DNA of 64,000 bases. It comes from an uncultured Clostridia bacterium (GTDB lineage: Bacteria > Bacillota > Clostridia > UBA1381). A model generated the notes under the pieces. The model saw only the letters and a list, made by a program, of their open reading frames with translations. It did not search any database and had not been told where the DNA came from. Position numbers and translations under genes: made by a program. This document shows, piece by piece, positions 1 through 7,954 of this stretch. Within the stretch, counting starts at the first letter, position 1, and each line of letters begins with the position of its first letter. The DNA lies in assembly GCA_947624485.1 (NCBI GenBank), contig CANQKM010000004.1:186001-250000 (forward strand). Direction: 5' to 3'.

Positions 1-642
1 GGGAATGTCGGCAAGCACAAAGCTGCGTCCCTCGCCCAGATCCACAACGCCGAGGTTCGGCTCGAGCGTAGTGAAGTGGTAGTCGGCGATTTTCGGATCG
101 GCTTTCGTTGTCATGGACAGCAGCGTCGATTTGCCGACGTTCGGGAAGCCGACAAGTCCGACATCGGCGAGTAACTTTAATTCGAGTATTATCTCGCGCT
201 CGTCGCCGGGCTGACCGTTTTTCGCAAAGTTCGGTGTTTGGCGCACAGCAGTCGCGAAATGCGCGTTGCCCCAGCCGCCGTTACCGCCGCGCGCGAGTAC
301 AAAGTCTTTGTCCGTAGAGGACAGGTCGGCGATTATGCGGTTACTCTCTGCGTCACGCACGATCGTACCCTGCGGCACTTTAATGATTATGTCGTCGCCC
401 TTTTTACCCTTGCGGCGCTTACCCGCGCCGTCCGCACCGGCTTGCGCGGCGTATTTTCTCTTGTAGCGGAAGTCCATGAGCGTTGTCATGCCCGTTTCGA
501 CGCGGAAAATAACGTCGCCGCCCTTACCGCCGTCGCCGCCGTCAGGTCCGCCCGCCGCGACGTATTTTTCACGGCGGAAGGAGATCGCGCCGTTGCCGCC
601 CTTACCCGCCTGTATGAATATTTTAGCCTTATCCGTAAACAT
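1..642 (-). CDS. obg: Obg-family GTPase, N-terminal part (runs off the window)
   Basis: Obg GTPases act in the cytosol in 50S ribosome maturation and stress signalling. The first 214 residues are in the window and the rest lies beyond position 1; the family is usually about 430 aa. Residues 1-158 form the glycine-rich Obg fold, with [12 protein letters not shown] at 31-42. The G domain follows, with P-loop GFPNVGKS at 165-172 and switch threonines in FTTLEPN around 190-196. The window edge cuts the G3 motif just after ADIP. The ATG at 640-642 is preceded by AGGAAAGG, which lies inside the end of the upstream 47-codon gene, so the two are probably co-transcribed. Identity is clear; only the C-terminal half cannot be checked. 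Confidence 0.96.
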   Translation of the reverse strand, partial: MFTDKAKIFIQAGKGGNGAISFRREKYVAAGGPDGGDGGKGGDVIFRVETGMTTLMDFRYKRKYAAQAGADGAGKRRKGKKGDDIIIKVPQGTIVRDAESNRIIADLSSTDKDFVLARGGNGGWGNAHFATAVRQTPNFAKNGQPGDEREIILELKLLADVGLVGFPNVGKSTLLSMTTKADPKIADYHFTTLEPNLGVVDLGEGRSFVLADIP

Positions 643-646
643 ATCC

Positions 647-790
647 TTAACCTTTCCTGTCGTTTTCCCTGCACCCGTCACAGCCCTCGCAGCCGCACGA
701 GCAGCCTTTGCCGGAGCGTCTGCGCTTTATTATCACCGCCGCCGCGATTACAACGGCGAGCAAAATCACGCCGATAATTATAAAATCCAT
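647..790 (-). CDS. FeoB-associated Cys-rich single-pass membrane protein
   Basis: A 47-codon gene between feoB and obg. Residues 2-21 are a hydrophobic membrane segment ([20 protein letters not shown]), followed by a basic stretch KRRRSGKG and a cysteine cluster [11 protein letters not shown] at about 30-40. This layout matches the small FeoB-associated Cys-rich membrane proteins found beside feoB in many Firmicutes, which are thought to help ferrous iron transport or metal handling. It starts 18 nt after the feoB stop and ends 4 nt before obg, so it lies in a feoAB-to-obg run of genes. The reading was made by translating the minus strand by eye. Exact function is unknown. Confidence 0.85.
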   Translation of the reverse strand: MDFIIIGVILLAVVIAAAVIIKRRRSGKGCSCGCEGCDGCRENDRKG

Positions 791-808
791 TGTATTCACA
801 TTATCACC

Positions 809-3145
809 TCATAACCCGACAGCCATACATATAAGCCGCACAACGAGCGCCGCCGCCCACGCTATGACGCACTGCCACACCGCTACGCCGGCCGCCCATC
901 TGCCGCCGAGCTCTCTCTTAATCGAGGCTACCGCCGCAACACACGGCGAGTAAAGCAGACTGAACACGAGAAGCGACGCGGCTCCGGCGGTGCTAAGTGC
1001 AGCCGTTACGCCGCCCGAGAACAGCACCTCAAGCACCGACACGACGCTTTCCTTCGCCATAAATCCGCTGATAAGAGCCGTCACAATTCGCCAGTCGCCC
1101 AGTCCTATCGGCTTGAAAAGCGGCGCGATAAGTCCCGAAACCGACGCGAGTATGCTGCCGTCAGAGTCCGGCACGTACTGCAGATGCCAGTTAAAGCTCT
1201 GCATGAACCATATTATAACCGTCGCGATAAATATTACCGTAAAGGCGCGCGTCAAAAAGTCTTTCGCCTTTTCCCACAAAAGCTGCGCGACGTTTTTCGC
1301 CGTCGGCATACGGTAGTTCGGCAGTTCCATTACGAACGGCACGGGTTCGCCCTTGAATATTGTCTTTTTGTAAAGGAACGCCGCGAGTATGCCTATCACG
1401 ATGCCCAAAAGGTAAATGCCCGTCATTATCGGTGCGGCGTATTTCGGGAAGAATGCGTTTACGAAAAACGCGTAAATCGGCAGTTTGGCGGTACAGCTCA
1501 TAAACGGCGTTAATATGATCGTCATTTTACGGTCGCGCTCACTCGGCAGCGTGCGCGTCGCCATTACCGCCGGTACGGAGCAGCCGAAGCCAATGAGCAT
1601 CGGTACGATGCTTCTGCCCGACAGCCCTATTTTACGCAGAAGCTTATCCATGAAGAACGCCACGCGCGCTATGTAGCCGCTGTCCTCCAGCAGTGAGAGG
1701 AAGAAGAACAGCGTCACTATAATCGGCAGGAACGACAGCACGCTGCCCACTCCCGCGAAAATTCCGTCCGTTATCAGTCCGCGTATAACGCCGCTGACGT
1801 TCGCGCTTTCGAGCGCGTTTTCGGTAATCGCGGCGAGCGCGTCAATGCCCGATTCCATGAGCGACTGCAGCCACGCGCCTATTACGCCGAACGTCAGGTA
1901 AAACACGAGCGCCATAATTATCACAAACATCGGTATCGCGGTGTATTTGCCCGTCAGTATGCGGTCTATTACCTCGCTCCTTTTGTGTTCCTTGCTCTCC
2001 TTCGGCTTTGTCACGCACGCGGCGCAGAGATTTTTAATGAACGAGAAACGCATGTCGGCTATCGCGGCGCTGCGGTCAAGTCCGCGCTCCTTTTCCATTT
2101 GAAGGATTATGTCCTCGATTATCGCCTTTTCGCGGTCGTCGAGCTTCAGCTGTTCCATTATGAGGCTGTCGCCCTCAACGAGCTTGCTCGCCGCGAAGCG
2201 CACAGGTATGCCCGCGTTCTCGGCGTGGTCGTCTATGAGGTGCATTATCGCGTGAAGGCAGCGGTGGAGCGCGCCGCTGTGATCGGCAGCGTCGCAGAAA
2301 TCCTGTCTGCCCGGTTTCGCGTTGTGCTTCGCGACGTATATTGCGTGGTCTATAAGCTCGCCCACACCCTGATTTTTGGCAGCCGAAATCGGCACGACCG
2401 GCACGCCTAAAATGTCCTCCATTGTGTTTATATCGACGCTGCCGCCGTTGCCGACGACCTCGTCCATCATGTTGAGCGCGACCACCATCGGCACGTCCAT
2501 TTCGAGAAGCTGCATCGTGAGGTACATGTTGCGCTCGATATTCGTCGCGTCAACGATGTTTATAATAGCCGTCGGCTTATCCTGCATCACGAAATTGCGC
2601 GACACTATTTCCTCGCTCGTGTACGGCGACATGGAGTATATGCCCGGAAGGTCGGTCACGAGCGTGTTCGGGTGTCCCTTTATCACGCCGTCGCGTCGGT
2701 CTACCGTTACGCCCGGGAAGTTGCCGACGTGGCGGTTCGAGCCGGTAAGCTGGTTGAAAAGCGTGGTTTTGCCGCTGTTTTGGTTGCCGACAAGGGCGTA
2801 TGTAAGAGTTGCGCTGTCGGAGAGCGGCTTGCCGTTTCTCGCGCGGTATGACGCTTTTTCACCGAGCTTCGGGTGGTATTTTACGCGTCTGTCCCTGCCG
2901 TCCTTCCTGCCGGTGCGTTCCTCTATGGGCGTTACGTCTATCTGTTCCGCGTCGGCAAGACGGAGCGTAAGCTCGTAGCCGTGAATGCTCAGCTGTATCG
3001 GATCGCCCATAGGCGCAAGCTTGACAAGCGTCACCTGCGCGCCCGGGATCACGCCCATGTCGAGGAAGTGCTGCCTGAGCGCGCCTTCCCCGCCTACTCT
3101 CTCTATTACGGCGCTTTCGCCTTTTTTTAATTCCTTTAACGTCAT
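809..3145 (-). CDS. feoB: Ferrous iron transporter, FeoA-FeoB fusion
   Basis: Imports Fe(II) across the cytoplasmic membrane, with a GTPase domain controlling the pore. Residues 1-72 are a FeoA (SH3-like) domain, normally a separate small protein, fused to FeoB. The G domain has G1 GNQNSGKT at 120-127, switch I around GNFPGVTVDRR, G3 DLPG at 165-168 and G4 NMMD at 225-228. From about residue 400 on there are repeated hydrophobic segments of the two Gate domains and the FeoB core. Length is 778 aa, as expected for FeoA plus FeoB. The start ATG has AGGAGC just upstream. The gene sits between rpmA and obg, an unusual place. No Fur-type site was confirmed. Confidence 0.96.
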   Translation of the reverse strand: MTLKELKKGESAVIERVGGEGALRQHFLDMGVIPGAQVTLVKLAPMGDPIQLSIHGYELTLRLADAEQIDVTPIEERTGRKDGRDRRVKYHPKLGEKASYRARNGKPLSDSATLTYALVGNQNSGKTTLFNQLTGSNRHVGNFPGVTVDRRDGVIKGHPNTLVTDLPGIYSMSPYTSEEIVSRNFVMQDKPTAIINIVDATNIERNMYLTMQLLEMDVPMVVALNMMDEVVGNGGSVDINTMEDILGVPVVPISAAKNQGVGELIDHAIYVAKHNAKPGRQDFCDAADHSGALHRCLHAIMHLIDDHAENAGIPVRFAASKLVEGDSLIMEQLKLDDREKAIIEDIILQMEKERGLDRSAAIADMRFSFIKNLCAACVTKPKESKEHKRSEVIDRILTGKYTAIPMFVIIMALVFYLTFGVIGAWLQSLMESGIDALAAITENALESANVSGVIRGLITDGIFAGVGSVLSFLPIIVTLFFFLSLLEDSGYIARVAFFMDKLLRKIGLSGRSIVPMLIGFGCSVPAVMATRTLPSERDRKMTIILTPFMSCTAKLPIYAFFVNAFFPKYAAPIMTGIYLLGIVIGILAAFLYKKTIFKGEPVPFVMELPNYRMPTAKNVAQLLWEKAKDFLTRAFTVIFIATVIIWFMQSFNWHLQYVPDSDGSILASVSGLIAPLFKPIGLGDWRIVTALISGFMAKESVVSVLEVLFSGGVTAALSTAGAASLLVFSLLYSPCVAAVASIKRELGGRWAAGVAVWQCVIAWAAALVVRLICMAVGL

Positions 3146-3176
3146 ATGCTGCTCCTTGTGGTTGGTGTGGTGTTGC

Positions 3177-3199
3177 GGGCGGCCGATGACCGCCCCTAC
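3177..3199. repeat. Short hairpin repeat, GGGCGG...CCGCCCCTAC family
   Basis: GGGCGG and CCGCCC form the stem, the loop is 7 nt, and the constant tail CTAC follows. The same design recurs at 9193-9279 (three copies), 32922-32944, 32997-33021 and 33043-33067 with different stem sequences that still pair. Confidence 0.75.
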
Positions 3200-3248
3200 T
3201 ATACCCCTCTTACTAATATTATCTTACTATATTTCTATCTTACTATCC

Positions 3249-3340
3249 TTGTAAATCTGTGGTATACCCTCTTGTAAAACCGCGGTATACCCTATTGTAA
3301 AACCGCGGTATACCCTATTGTAAAACCGCGGGATACCTCT
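3249..3340. repeat. 23-nt tandem repeat, four copies
   Basis: Units begin at 3249, 3272, 3295 and 3318. Each reads roughly TTGTAAAACCGCGGTATACC plus 3 nt. The first unit (TTGTAAATCTGTGG...) and the last (...GCGGGATACC) carry substitutions, while the two inner ones are nearly identical. The unit contains the palindrome CCGCGG and the near-palindrome GGTATACC. Units abut with no spacer, so this is not a CRISPR array. It lies upstream of feoAB (minus strand). Confidence 0.9.
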
Positions 3341-3394
3341 ACTACGAGCGTGACCACCTATACTCCTACCGTATTAGGGGTTGCGGGCGGCCGT

Positions 3395-3512
3395 GAGCCT
3401 CTCCTTGAGGAGAGGTGGCATCGCGAAGCGATGACGGAGAGGTGGCAATACGATAATTCAAAAACCACCTCTCAGTCGCCTTCGGCGACAGCTCCCCTCA
3501 AGGGGAGCCTCA
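3395..3512. repeat. Foldback intergenic repeat, family A, copy 1
   Basis: Left half carries CTCCTTGAGGAG, AGGTGGC, the hairpin ATCGCGAAGCGAT and GAGAGGTGG. Right half is the approximate reverse complement with its own hairpin TCGCCTTCGGCGA and terminal CTCCCCTCAAGGGGAG. The halves flank a unique AT-rich spacer, so the whole element can fold back on itself. Other copies are at 32581-32698 and 35065-35177. No transposase is encoded, so it is MITE-like or REP-like in form. Confidence 0.85.
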
Positions 3513-3603
3513 CAGAGGGGGCCGCACCCCAAGTTCCTTATTCAATATTAGTTTACCATTTTTTCCTCTCGGTATCAAGTCCCAAATTGCATACAGGCAA
3601 AAA

Positions 3604-3642
3604 AATACCGCTCCGGAATGACCGAAGCGGCGATAAATTCAA
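3604..3642 (-). terminator. Intrinsic terminator after rpmA
   Basis: On the minus strand CCGCTTCGG pairs with CCGGAGCGG, with single-base mismatches, and is followed by TATTTTTTT. It lies 3 nt past the rpmA stop and closes the rplU-rpmA transcript. Confidence 0.8.
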
Positions 3643-3644
3643 AA

Positions 3645-3899
3645 TCAATCGGCATAAACGCTGCACTGCGTCTTATCTCTGCCTTTTCTTTCAAACTTAA
3701 CCTTACCGTCGATAAGAGCGAAAAGCGTATCGTCGCTGCCCTTTCCGACGTTGTTGCCGGGATGGATTTTCGTTCCTCTCTGTCTTACAAGAATGTTGCC
3801 GGCAAGTACGAACTGACCGTCCGCTCTCTTCGCGCCGAGTCTCTTGGACTCACTGTCACGGCCGTTCTTCGTGCTGCCCATACCTTTTTTATGAGCCAT
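3645..3899 (-). CDS. rpmA: 50S ribosomal protein bL27
   Basis: Ribosomal protein of the peptidyl-transferase region of the 50S subunit. The 84 residues begin [19 protein letters not shown] and keep the family core [17 protein letters not shown]. In many Firmicutes bL27 has an extra N-terminal stretch of about 9 residues ending in a cleavage site for the protease Prp. Here the protein starts directly at the mature form, and no prp gene lies between rplU and rpmA (the gap is only 41 nt). It is transcribed with rplU from the promoter near 4339-4367, and the terminator at 3604-3642 ends the transcript, so obg is not in the same message. Confidence 0.97.
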   Translation of the reverse strand: MAHKKGMGSTKNGRDSESKRLGAKRADGQFVLAGNILVRQRGTKIHPGNNVGKGSDDTLFALIDGKVKFERKGRDKTQCSVYAD

Positions 3900-3940
3900 T
3901 TAAAACACCTCGTTTCCCAAGTAAATAATCGTGTCTGAAC

Positions 3941-4252
3941 TTACGCGTTGATCTTTGTTATTTCAACCTTTGTGAAGGGCTGTCTGTGTCCCTTCTTTGT
4001 ACGCTCGTTCTTCTTTCTCTTCATTTTGAAAACGTAAATTTTCTTAGCCTTACCGTTCTTTATGACCTTCGCCTCAACGGTAGCTCCCTCGACTGTCGGA
4101 GCGCCGACCTTTACATCGCCGCCTTCGCCCGCCATAAGCACCGTATCGAATGTAACGGTATCGTTTTCCTCGGCGTTAAGCTTTTCAACAAAGAGCGTGT
4201 CGCCCTCCGATACCTTGTACTGCTTTCCGCCAGTTACGATAATTGCGTACAT
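3941..4252 (-). CDS. rplU: 50S ribosomal protein bL21
   Basis: Large-subunit ribosomal protein. The 103 residues start [18 protein letters not shown] and end in the conserved [15 protein letters not shown] region, a normal full-length bL21. An AAGGAGG-like site is just upstream of the ATG. It is the first gene of the rplU-rpmA operon. The leader between promoter and start resembles the L21 autoregulatory leader of Firmicutes, which would let bL21 control its own synthesis. Confidence 0.97.
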   Translation of the reverse strand: MYAIIVTGGKQYKVSEGDTLFVEKLNAEENDTVTFDTVLMAGEGGDVKVGAPTVEGATVEAKVIKNGKAKKIYVFKMKRKKNERTKKGHRQPFTKVEITKINA

Positions 4253-4261
4253 ATCTGCACC

Positions 4262-4332
4262 TCCTTATATTATAATGGAGACTCGCTATTAAGGTATTGC
4301 ATTGCAATTTAAGACCTTTTCTATGCGGTCAC
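4262..4332 (-). promoter_or_regulatory. Likely L21 leader RNA
   Basis: The transcript starting near 4332 begins with a hairpin formed by GACC and GGTC around a short GCATAGAAAA segment, followed by TTGCAATGCAATACC before the rplU ribosome site. Its position and the GACC-GCATAGA opening resemble my memory of the Firmicutes L21 leader family. The identification is from memory; a covariance-model search would settle it. Confidence 0.5.
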
Positions 4333-4338
4333 TCGGGT

Positions 4339-4367
4339 ATTTTAACACAAACAAGCCGCGTTGTCAA
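4339..4367 (-). promoter_or_regulatory. Sigma-A promoter of rplU-rpmA
   Basis: On the minus strand TTGACA (4362-4367) and TAAAAT (4339-4344) are separated by exactly 17 nt. It lies directly after the stop codon of the upstream DUF1015 gene. Confidence 0.85.
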
Positions 4368-4375
4368 GTGTTTTT

Positions 4376-5707
4376 TTACTCGTCCTTTACATTTATGAGA
4401 ACGCCCACCGACGGCTTTGGGTAAACGCTCACCGTCATTTCGGGCAGCCACTCGCCGACAGCCGTTATGTTGCGTATCTGGTCGACCTTTACGGGGTTTA
4501 AGATGAACATAATGTCGCTTTCGCCGCTCTGTACATGCTTAAAGCATGAATTGTAGCTGCGGTTTTTGTACACGTACTCGTCGTACTCCTCCTCGTCGAC
4601 GCGCAGAACCTCGTCGATTATGAGCTTGTTGAGTGCGACGATGTCGAGGTGGCAGTATTCCTTCGACATTTCGGGGTATACCTCTTTTTTTATGTAGTCG
4701 TCGTCGGTCAGAATCATGCGGTAGAAGTAGTTGCCGCCGCAGTAAGCCGAAATTCTCGTTTCGTTCTTTACCGTGACTATCTGCTTTATCATCGTCTGCA
4801 GAAGCTCTTTTTCGCTGCTGTCAACGATAATTTTCTCGACCTTAAAATGATCCTGCGAGTTCGCTATAAACATCGCCTCGCTGAATTTTCTCGGCGTTTT
4901 TACCGCTCTGTGCACGGGCAGCATCACAAGTCCGTCGGATTTGGAGTTTGACAGCGATACCATAGCGTAATTGTACGCTTCCTCGCCGGTATGGTTCGGG
5001 TTGTTCGCCTTCATGTAGTTTCTGTACTGCAGACACGTCTCGTAGCGCGTCTGACCGTCGGTGATGTAGAGCGGCATATCCTTAAATTGGTCGACGATAA
5101 AGTCAATCGTCTGCTTATCGGAAATTATCCAAAGTCTCTGGTGAATGTTTTCGCCCGACTTCTCGACCGACGAAAATTCAACGTCCGGCTTTTCCTCATG
5201 TATTTTCGTCATGAGGTTGTAAAGCTCCTTTTCCTTTTCGACGTACAGGCAGTTTATGAGGCTCAAGTCCGCGTTAGTCGCCGCAAGAAGCTCGTAACGG
5301 TCGCCCATAGATACCTCGTGCGGCTTTTCGCACGGCATTATAACGCCGCTGCCGTAGTCCTTAAGCTCCGCGAGCGCGACAAAGCTTGAGTTCGAGTACT
5401 GCGTGCCGCCCACATCAATGGTCTGCTCGTACATATAGATTACGGGTTCCTTGTCGCGTACGAGTATATCGTTCTCTATCCATGTGTTGAGATAGTTTTT
5501 CGCTCTTGTGAATATATTGTCCTCTTGAGTGTCCTCGGCTGTCTTTCTGCCGGTGAACAGTCTTACCGAATTGTACGGACTCTTTTCGTAGAAGGCGTCC
5601 TTGTCTTCCTTCATCATGTTGTAGTACGGCGGCGATACGATCGACGAGAGCGAGCCGACCTTTTCCTCGTTATATCTGTAGCCGCGGAACGGTTTTATTT
5701 TTGCCAT
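4376..5707 (-). CDS. DUF1015 family protein
   Basis: A 443-aa soluble protein. The N-terminus MAKIKPFRGYRYNEEKVG followed by VSPPYYNM matches the opening of DUF1015 proteins, and the central DGQTRYETCLQYRN (about residues 217-230) matches the family's usual DGHHRYET motif with two histidines replaced. No membrane segment or signal peptide is seen. From memory, DUF1015 genes often lie next to serA and serC in Bacteroidetes and Clostridia; here both ser genes are within 5 kb on the same strand but are separated by trpB and two plus-strand genes. A role in serine metabolism is therefore only an inference. It ends 9 nt before the -35 box of rplU. Confidence 0.85.
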   Translation of the reverse strand: MAKIKPFRGYRYNEEKVGSLSSIVSPPYYNMMKEDKDAFYEKSPYNSVRLFTGRKTAEDTQEDNIFTRAKNYLNTWIENDILVRDKEPVIYMYEQTIDVGGTQYSNSSFVALAELKDYGSGVIMPCEKPHEVSMGDRYELLAATNADLSLINCLYVEKEKELYNLMTKIHEEKPDVEFSSVEKSGENIHQRLWIISDKQTIDFIVDQFKDMPLYITDGQTRYETCLQYRNYMKANNPNHTGEEAYNYAMVSLSNSKSDGLVMLPVHRAVKTPRKFSEAMFIANSQDHFKVEKIIVDSSEKELLQTMIKQIVTVKNETRISAYCGGNYFYRMILTDDDYIKKEVYPEMSKEYCHLDIVALNKLIIDEVLRVDEEEYDEYVYKNRSYNSCFKHVQSGESDIMFILNPVKVDQIRNITAVGEWLPEMTVSVYPKPSVGVLINVKDE

Positions 5708-5935
5708 TTTTTACCTAACCTTTCTGTCCCGAAAACCGTGTTCTATCTAAATTTATGCGCATTTACACTAATTATCATAATATATCTTATAATACAATCG
5801 CCTTTTCGTCAATAATTTTTTATGTTACTTTTTCATTACAGGCGATTTTTCTCTGTTTTGCTTATAATTAAGCGGTTTTTCGGTGTTTTTTCGGTCAATA
5901 ATAAACATGTAATCAGGAAAAACGGAGGTAGAAAA

Positions 5936-6118
5936 ATGAGTAACACATCGGGATTTTTCAAGGGCATGGCGACGGGCCTTATCGTGGGCGCGACGACGGC
6001 TATTATACTTGATCCGCTTAACGAGCGCGAAAGAAAAAAGCTCGCGAAAAAAACGGAGGGTGTTTTCAAAAACATCGGCTCCGTTATCGACACTGCGGTC
6101 GGAATGATGCGCAGTTAA
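5936..6118 (+). CDS. YtxH-like small membrane protein
   Basis: A 60-aa protein. The first 12 residues lead into a glycine- and alanine-rich membrane segment, GMATGLIVGATTAIILDP (about 9-26), followed by a charged helix RERKKLAKKTEG. This is the form of YtxH-like proteins, small membrane-anchored proteins of unknown function often linked to general stress in Firmicutes. The start at 5936 is chosen because GGAGG lies just upstream; a longer frame from 5822 lacks such a site. It is a single-gene unit facing trpB and shares the bidirectional terminator that follows. Confidence 0.8.
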   Translation: MSNTSGFFKGMATGLIVGATTAIILDPLNERERKKLAKKTEGVFKNIGSVIDTAVGMMRS

Positions 6119-6121
6119 ACC

Positions 6122-6156
6122 CAAACGGGACTGCTGTGCAGTCCCGTTTTTATTTA
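6122..6156. terminator. Bidirectional intrinsic terminator
   Basis: AACGGGACTGC pairs with GCAGTCCCGTT around a short loop, with T runs on the 3' side of the plus strand and A runs on the other. It serves the YtxH-like gene (+) and trpB (-). Confidence 0.85.
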
Positions 6157-6161
6157 GTATT

Positions 6162-7352
6162 TTATCCCTCGCTTACGTCCTTGCCGAGATATTTCGCGAC
6201 GGAGTAAACATCCTTGTCGCCGCGTCCCGACAGACAGATTACGAGTATCTCGTCCTTTTTCATTTCGGGCGCGATTTTTCTCGCGAGCGCGACCGCGTGA
6301 GCCGATTCAATCGCGGGTATTATGCCCTCCGTTTTGGAGAGGTACATAAACGCGTCGACAGCCTCTGCGTCGGTTATCGGGTAGTACTTTGCTCTGCCCG
6401 TTTTCGCAAGCTGCGCATGTTCCGGCCCTATTCCCGGATAGTCAAGTCCGGCGGATATGGAATATACCGGCATTATATTGCCGCCCTTATCCTGCAGGAA
6501 CAGCGATTTCATACCGTGCAGCACGCCGAGACTTCCGCCGGCTATCGACGCGGCGTGTCTGCCCGTTTCAACGCCCTCGCCCGCGGCTTCCGCTCCGTAG
6601 AGCTTTACCGACGGCTCGTCTATAAAGTCGGCGAACATTCCTATCGCGTTCGAGCCGCCGCCCACGCACGCCATTACCGCGTCGGGGAGCTTACCCTCCA
6701 TGTCCATAAGCTGCGCGCGCGTTTCCTTGCTTATAACACTCTGGAAATGCTTTACAATCGCGGGGTACGGGTGAGGCCCCACAGCCGAGCCGAGTACGTA
6801 AAACGTGTCGTCCGCGTGAGCCGTCCACGCGCGCATCGCCTCGTTTGTCGCGTCCTTGAGCGTACCCGTTCCAGCCGTTATCGGATGTACCTGCGCGCCC
6901 AGAAGGTTCATGCGGAACACGTTGAGCGACTGCCTTTTTGTGTCCTCGATACCCATGTAAACGTCACATTCAAGCCCCAGAACAGCCGCGAATGTCGCCG
7001 TCGCAACGCCGTGCTGACCTGCGCCCGTTTCGGCTATGACCTTTTTCTTGCCCATACGCTTTGCCAAAAGGCACTGACCGATCACGTTGTTTATCTTATG
7101 CGCGCCGGTGTGGTTCAAGTCCTCGCGCTTCAAATATATCTTCGCGCCGCCGAGATCCTTCGTCATTTTCTCGGCGTAATACAGAACGGACGGTCTGCCC
7201 GTGTACTGCTTATGATAATAATTAAGCTCCCTTAAAAATTCCTCGTCGTCCTTGTACTTATTGAACGCCTCCTCAAGATGTATAAGCGCGTTCATGAGAG
7301 TTTCGGACGCGTACTGTCCGCCGTACTCTCCGTACCTTCCCTTTTTGCCCAC
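6162..7352 (-). CDS. trpB: Tryptophan synthase beta chain
   Basis: Makes tryptophan from indole and serine using PLP; normally pairs with TrpA. The 396 residues carry the PLP lysine in HTGAHKIN (K86), [14 protein letters not shown] around 110, and the phosphate-binding GGGSNAIG near 233. Length and N-terminus ([15 protein letters not shown]) are those of the TrpB1 class that associates with TrpA. No other trp gene is in the window, so it stands alone here, with its own promoter (7388-7416) and terminator. Such lone copies can serve indole salvage, but the trp operon may simply be elsewhere. Confidence 0.95.
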   Translation of the reverse strand: MGKKGRYGEYGGQYASETLMNALIHLEEAFNKYKDDEEFLRELNYYHKQYTGRPSVLYYAEKMTKDLGGAKIYLKREDLNHTGAHKINNVIGQCLLAKRMGKKKVIAETGAGQHGVATATFAAVLGLECDVYMGIEDTKRQSLNVFRMNLLGAQVHPITAGTGTLKDATNEAMRAWTAHADDTFYVLGSAVGPHPYPAIVKHFQSVISKETRAQLMDMEGKLPDAVMACVGGGSNAIGMFADFIDEPSVKLYGAEAAGEGVETGRHAASIAGGSLGVLHGMKSLFLQDKGGNIMPVYSISAGLDYPGIGPEHAQLAKTGRAKYYPITDAEAVDAFMYLSKTEGIIPAIESAHAVALARKIAPEMKKDEILVICLSGRGDKDVYSVAKYLGKDVSEG

Positions 7353-7387
7353 TATTCTCTTCTCCTCTCAAATTACATGTTCCCGTC

Positions 7388-7416
7388 TATTTTATCAGAT
7401 TTCGGCGCGTATTACA
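7388..7416 (-). promoter_or_regulatory. Sigma-A promoter of trpB
   Basis: Minus strand TTGTAA (7411-7416), 17 nt, TAAAAT (7388-7393), about 35 nt upstream of the trpB start. No T-box or trp-leader-like structure fits in the short untranslated leader. Confidence 0.65.
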
Positions 7417-7435
7417 AGTATTTTTTTATTTATTT

Positions 7436-7464
7436 CTTGACGTTTTGCCCGTCGCGGATTATAA
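7436..7464 (+). promoter_or_regulatory. Sigma-A promoter of the 7497 gene
   Basis: TTGACG (7436-7441), 17 nt, TATAAT (7459-7464), 32 nt upstream of the ATG at 7497. Confidence 0.8.
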
Positions 7465-7496
7465 TATAGGTATAAATATAATCAGGGGGGATATTT

Positions 7497-7913
7497 ATGC
7501 CGTCGCGCAGGAGGCTTGAGGATCTTGAATATAATGTTTTCCGCAAACACACGGAAAGCGGCGGCGCCGGCAACGACGGTGAATTCCACGACGCAGGCTG
7601 TCTTACGATACTTGCCGGCATTATTGTGACGGTTATCGTGCTTGTCGCGGTCGTCGGTTTTATGCAGATAGGCAGAAACGGTCCTTCCGCGCACTGCGCC
7701 GCGCCCGGATGCTCGAACAGACCTAAACCCGGCGGAAGCTACTGCTGGCTGCACAGCTCGTCGTACAGCAGCCGCGGCGGAGGTAAGGATATAGAGCCTG
7801 CCGCGCCGTCCACAGACAGTTCCAAGTCGGACGATACAAAATCCGACAAGAAAATATGGGAGGGCAGCACCGGCAGAAAGGAAGCTCCCCAGTCCGGCAG
7901 CATGATAAATTAA
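7497..7913 (+). CDS. Unknown single-pass membrane protein with Cys/His motif
   Basis: I do not recognise a named function. The 138 residues have a cytoplasmic-type acidic and basic N-terminus, one membrane segment at about 34-57 (GCLTILAGIIVTVIVLVAVVG), then HCAAPGCSNRPKPGGSYCWLH (about 68-88), a spacing of two Cys, Cys and His that could hold one zinc ion, and a Ser/Asp/Lys-rich tail without predicted structure. GGGGGG lies 8 nt upstream of the ATG. It has its own promoter (7436-7464) and shares a terminator with the converging serA. A sensor or adaptor role at the membrane is possible but not supported further. Confidence 0.8.
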   Translation: MPSRRRLEDLEYNVFRKHTESGGAGNDGEFHDAGCLTILAGIIVTVIVLVAVVGFMQIGRNGPSAHCAAPGCSNRPKPGGSYCWLHSSSYSSRGGGKDIEPAAPSTDSSKSDDTKSDKKIWEGSTGRKEAPQSGSMIN

Positions 7914-7920
7914 AACATAC

Positions 7921-7951
7921 AAAAACAGAGCGGTAAGCCGCTCTGTTTTTT
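7921..7951. terminator. Bidirectional intrinsic terminator
   Basis: AAAACAGAGCGG pairs with CCGCTCTGTTTT around a TAAG loop. It ends the 7497 gene (+) and serA (-). Confidence 0.85.
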
Positions 7952-7954
7952 GAT

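Larger units (their letters stand above)
3146..3603. other. Gene-free stretch filled with repeats
   Basis: No convincing gene lies between feoB and rpmA. The stretch holds a GGGCGG hairpin (3177-3199), AT-rich runs with repeated TAGTAAGATA-like words (about 3200-3245), four tandem copies of a 23-nt unit (3249-3340), a foldback element (3395-3512) and the rpmA terminator at the far end. Any open frames here cross the repeats and look accidental. Confidence 0.8.

Noticed and set aside
238-777. Plus-strand open frame over obg and the Cys-rich gene
   Set aside because: It overlaps obg on the opposite strand; the obg reading has intact GTPase motifs, while this one has none.
3249-3340. CRISPR-like array
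   Set aside because: The 23-nt units abut with no unique spacers, and no cas gene is in the window.
5822-5935. Extended start for the YtxH-like protein
   Set aside because: The extra residues show no family likeness, and the GGAGG site lies just before 5936.
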